Of a stretch of 24,483 bases of DNA, positions 23,653 to 24,483 are shown in pieces (position 1 is the first letter of the stretch; each line of letters starts with the position of its first letter). Under the pieces are notes generated by a model that was given only the letters and a program-made list of their open reading frames with translations, ran no database searches and was not told the origin of the DNA. Origin of the DNA: CAMDBL01 sp964498125 (GTDB lineage Bacteria; Pseudomonadota; Alphaproteobacteria; Rhizobiales; Hyphomicrobiaceae); assembly GCA_964498125.1 (NCBI GenBank), contig CAZCGE010000071.1, positions 1 to 24,483 of the forward strand. Direction: 5' to 3'. A program made the position numbers and the translations under genes.

Positions 23653-23727
23653 GGGCGGGTAGCTCAGTGGTAGAGCAGTTGACTTTTAATCAACTGGTCG
23701 CGGGTTCGATACCCGCCCCGCTCACCA
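23653..23727 (+). tRNA. tRNA-Lys (anticodon TTT)
   Basis: The 75-base gene starts GGGCGGGTAGCTCAG and ends with CCCGCTC, A and an encoded CCA. The acceptor stem has one G-U pair. D arm GCTC/GAGC, anticodon arm GTTGA-CTTTTAA-TCAAC with anticodon TTT, and T arm GCGGG-TTCGATA-CCCGC all fold. Confidence 0.96.
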
Positions 23728-24209
23728 ATGTTTTCAATGGCTTAGTAGAATTGTGAGCGACGGGCCAAAATTCGCGTCCGCACTCCGCGATCGCGTTGGC
23801 TCTGGCGGGCGAGGCCACCTCCCCTCGGGCTCTACCCAGTCACCCTGCTTGGAAATTGCCGCCTCGGCCTCGCATTCGAAACGTTCCGCCACGTCGCAGC
23901 CTTCGCTTCCTGTAATGCGGCGCGACAATCAGGATGAGACTGGCCGGGGGTGGCCTGACTGCGATCGGACGCGCGCCCGGCATCGCCGTTCCGGTCCGTC
24001 GGCCCGCAGCTTCGTTTCCCGCTTCCTTCACGCCGGCCTCACGGTCCGACGCTCGGCGGTGCCGCGCTCGCCATGACCAGCTCACCAGGAGGCATTCACC
24101 TCCAAGTCGGTGCCCATGCCGGGCGCAAAAAAATTGGCCCGCCTCCGGCGGAACGCGAAGAGCAGCGGCCCGGATCGACCGGTGTGCTCAGGACGTAAAG
24201 AGATAAAGG
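23728..24209. other. Stretch after tRNA-Lys without a recognisable gene
   Basis: Frames at 23734-23928 and 23840-24085 (minus) give short charged products with no family likeness or clear ribosome binding site. No second copy of the tRNA 3' end is visible, so there is no sign of an integrated element. A run of eight A lies at 24126-24133. Confidence 0.5.
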
Positions 24210-24483
24210 TCAAGGATTTAACGTCCTCGCAACCCGGAAGCCCAAGTAGTTGTCGCGGTAGCCCGGAGTGTCGCCGTTGCGCCGCGCCGCGCGGAGGTCC
24301 TGCGGATCGTCGCGCCAGGAGCCGCCGCGAAGAACACGGGAACAGCCGGACGTATCTGGAACGAATCGGCCGTCGGTTGGCGCCCCGGCGTAGCTCTCCT
24401 TGTAGCAATCCTGCACCCACTCCCAGACGTTGCCATGCATGTCGTGCAGGCCGAAGGCATTGGCTGGGAACGAGCCGACATCA
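24210..24483 (-). CDS. SUMF1 / formylglycine-generating-enzyme-like domain protein, C-terminal part
   Basis: The last 90 residues of a gene whose start lies beyond the right edge. The sequence has the hallmark C-terminal SUMF1 pattern: NAFGLHDMHGNVWEWVQDCY, then RVLRGGSWRDDPQDLRAARR, and NYLGFRVARTLNP before a TGA at 24210-24212. True formylglycine-generating enzymes carry two active Cys in the segment between RGGSW and LGFR; here that segment reads DDPQDLRAARRNGDTPGYRD without Cys, so sulfatase activation is unlikely. Proteins with this domain but without these Cys occur in many bacteria, some linked to kinases or to EgtB-type enzymes; which one this is depends on the missing N-terminus. Confidence 0.88.
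   Translation of the reverse strand, partial: DVGSFPANAFGLHDMHGNVWEWVQDCYKESYAGAPTDGRFVPDTSGCSRVLRGGSWRDDPQDLRAARRNGDTPGYRDNYLGFRVARTLNP

Noticed and set aside
23653..24209. tRNA-Lys as the attachment site of an integrated element
   Set aside because: No integrase and no repeated tRNA 3' end in the window.

Overview
The window is GC-rich and reads like the chromosome of an alphaproteobacterium. Pointers are the tripartite tricarboxylate (Tct) and TRAP transporters, the PiT/DUF47 phosphate pair, an Uma2 protein, and intergenic double-hairpin repeats of a kind I know from Hyphomicrobiales. The genus cannot be fixed from this sequence; a Bradyrhizobium-, Rhodopseudomonas- or Reyranella-like organism is plausible. 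Most genes lie on the minus strand in tightly packed operons. I see no CRISPR array, no complete insertion sequence and no phage genes.

Layout. 1-4025 (minus): tctC-tctB-tctA, with coupled or overlapping starts, then the 5' part of pgi (glucose-6-phosphate isomerase), which leaves the window at the left. A pair of palindromic repeats lies inside the 5' coding part of tctB. 4026-5159: a non-coding stretch with a possible promoter and a folded leader, then a stand-alone, divergent GTP cyclohydrolase II (ribA-like) on the plus strand. 5160-7876: convergent hairpin-rich spacer, a YheS-type ABC-F ATPase and an Uma2 family gene (both minus). 7988-14918 (minus): a seven-gene catabolic unit. In transcription order it holds gentisate 1,2-dioxygenase, fumarylpyruvate hydrolase, a zeta-GST-like maleylpyruvate isomerase, 3-hydroxybenzoate 6-hydroxylase and the TRAP transporter parts DctP, DctQ and DctM. 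Together these would import an aromatic acid (probably 3-hydroxybenzoate or a relative; inferred), hydroxylate it to gentisate, open the ring and deliver fumarate and pyruvate. Just upstream, on the other strand, is what looks like the C-terminal stub of a MarR regulator.

15157-16002 holds no convincing gene. tRNA-Leu(CAG) follows on the minus strand, then a two-gene ABC transporter (ATPase and large permease, 16400-18843), a strong palindrome with a possible small RNA, and a long spacer. 19695-21342 is the DUF47/PhoU-like gene followed by the PiT phosphate permease. 21524-21835 is a small conserved-looking hypothetical gene. 22257-23276 (plus) is a membrane fatty acid desaturase. A 187-bp repeat element, tRNA-Lys(TTT) and the C-terminal end of a SUMF1-domain protein close the window.

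No clearly new multi-gene system stands out. The points most worth a second look are the palindromes translated within tctB, the double-hairpin repeats whose arms change sequence but keep pairing, the divergent RibA with a structured leader, the regulator remnant beside the gentisate operon, and a candidate terminator-ended small RNA.
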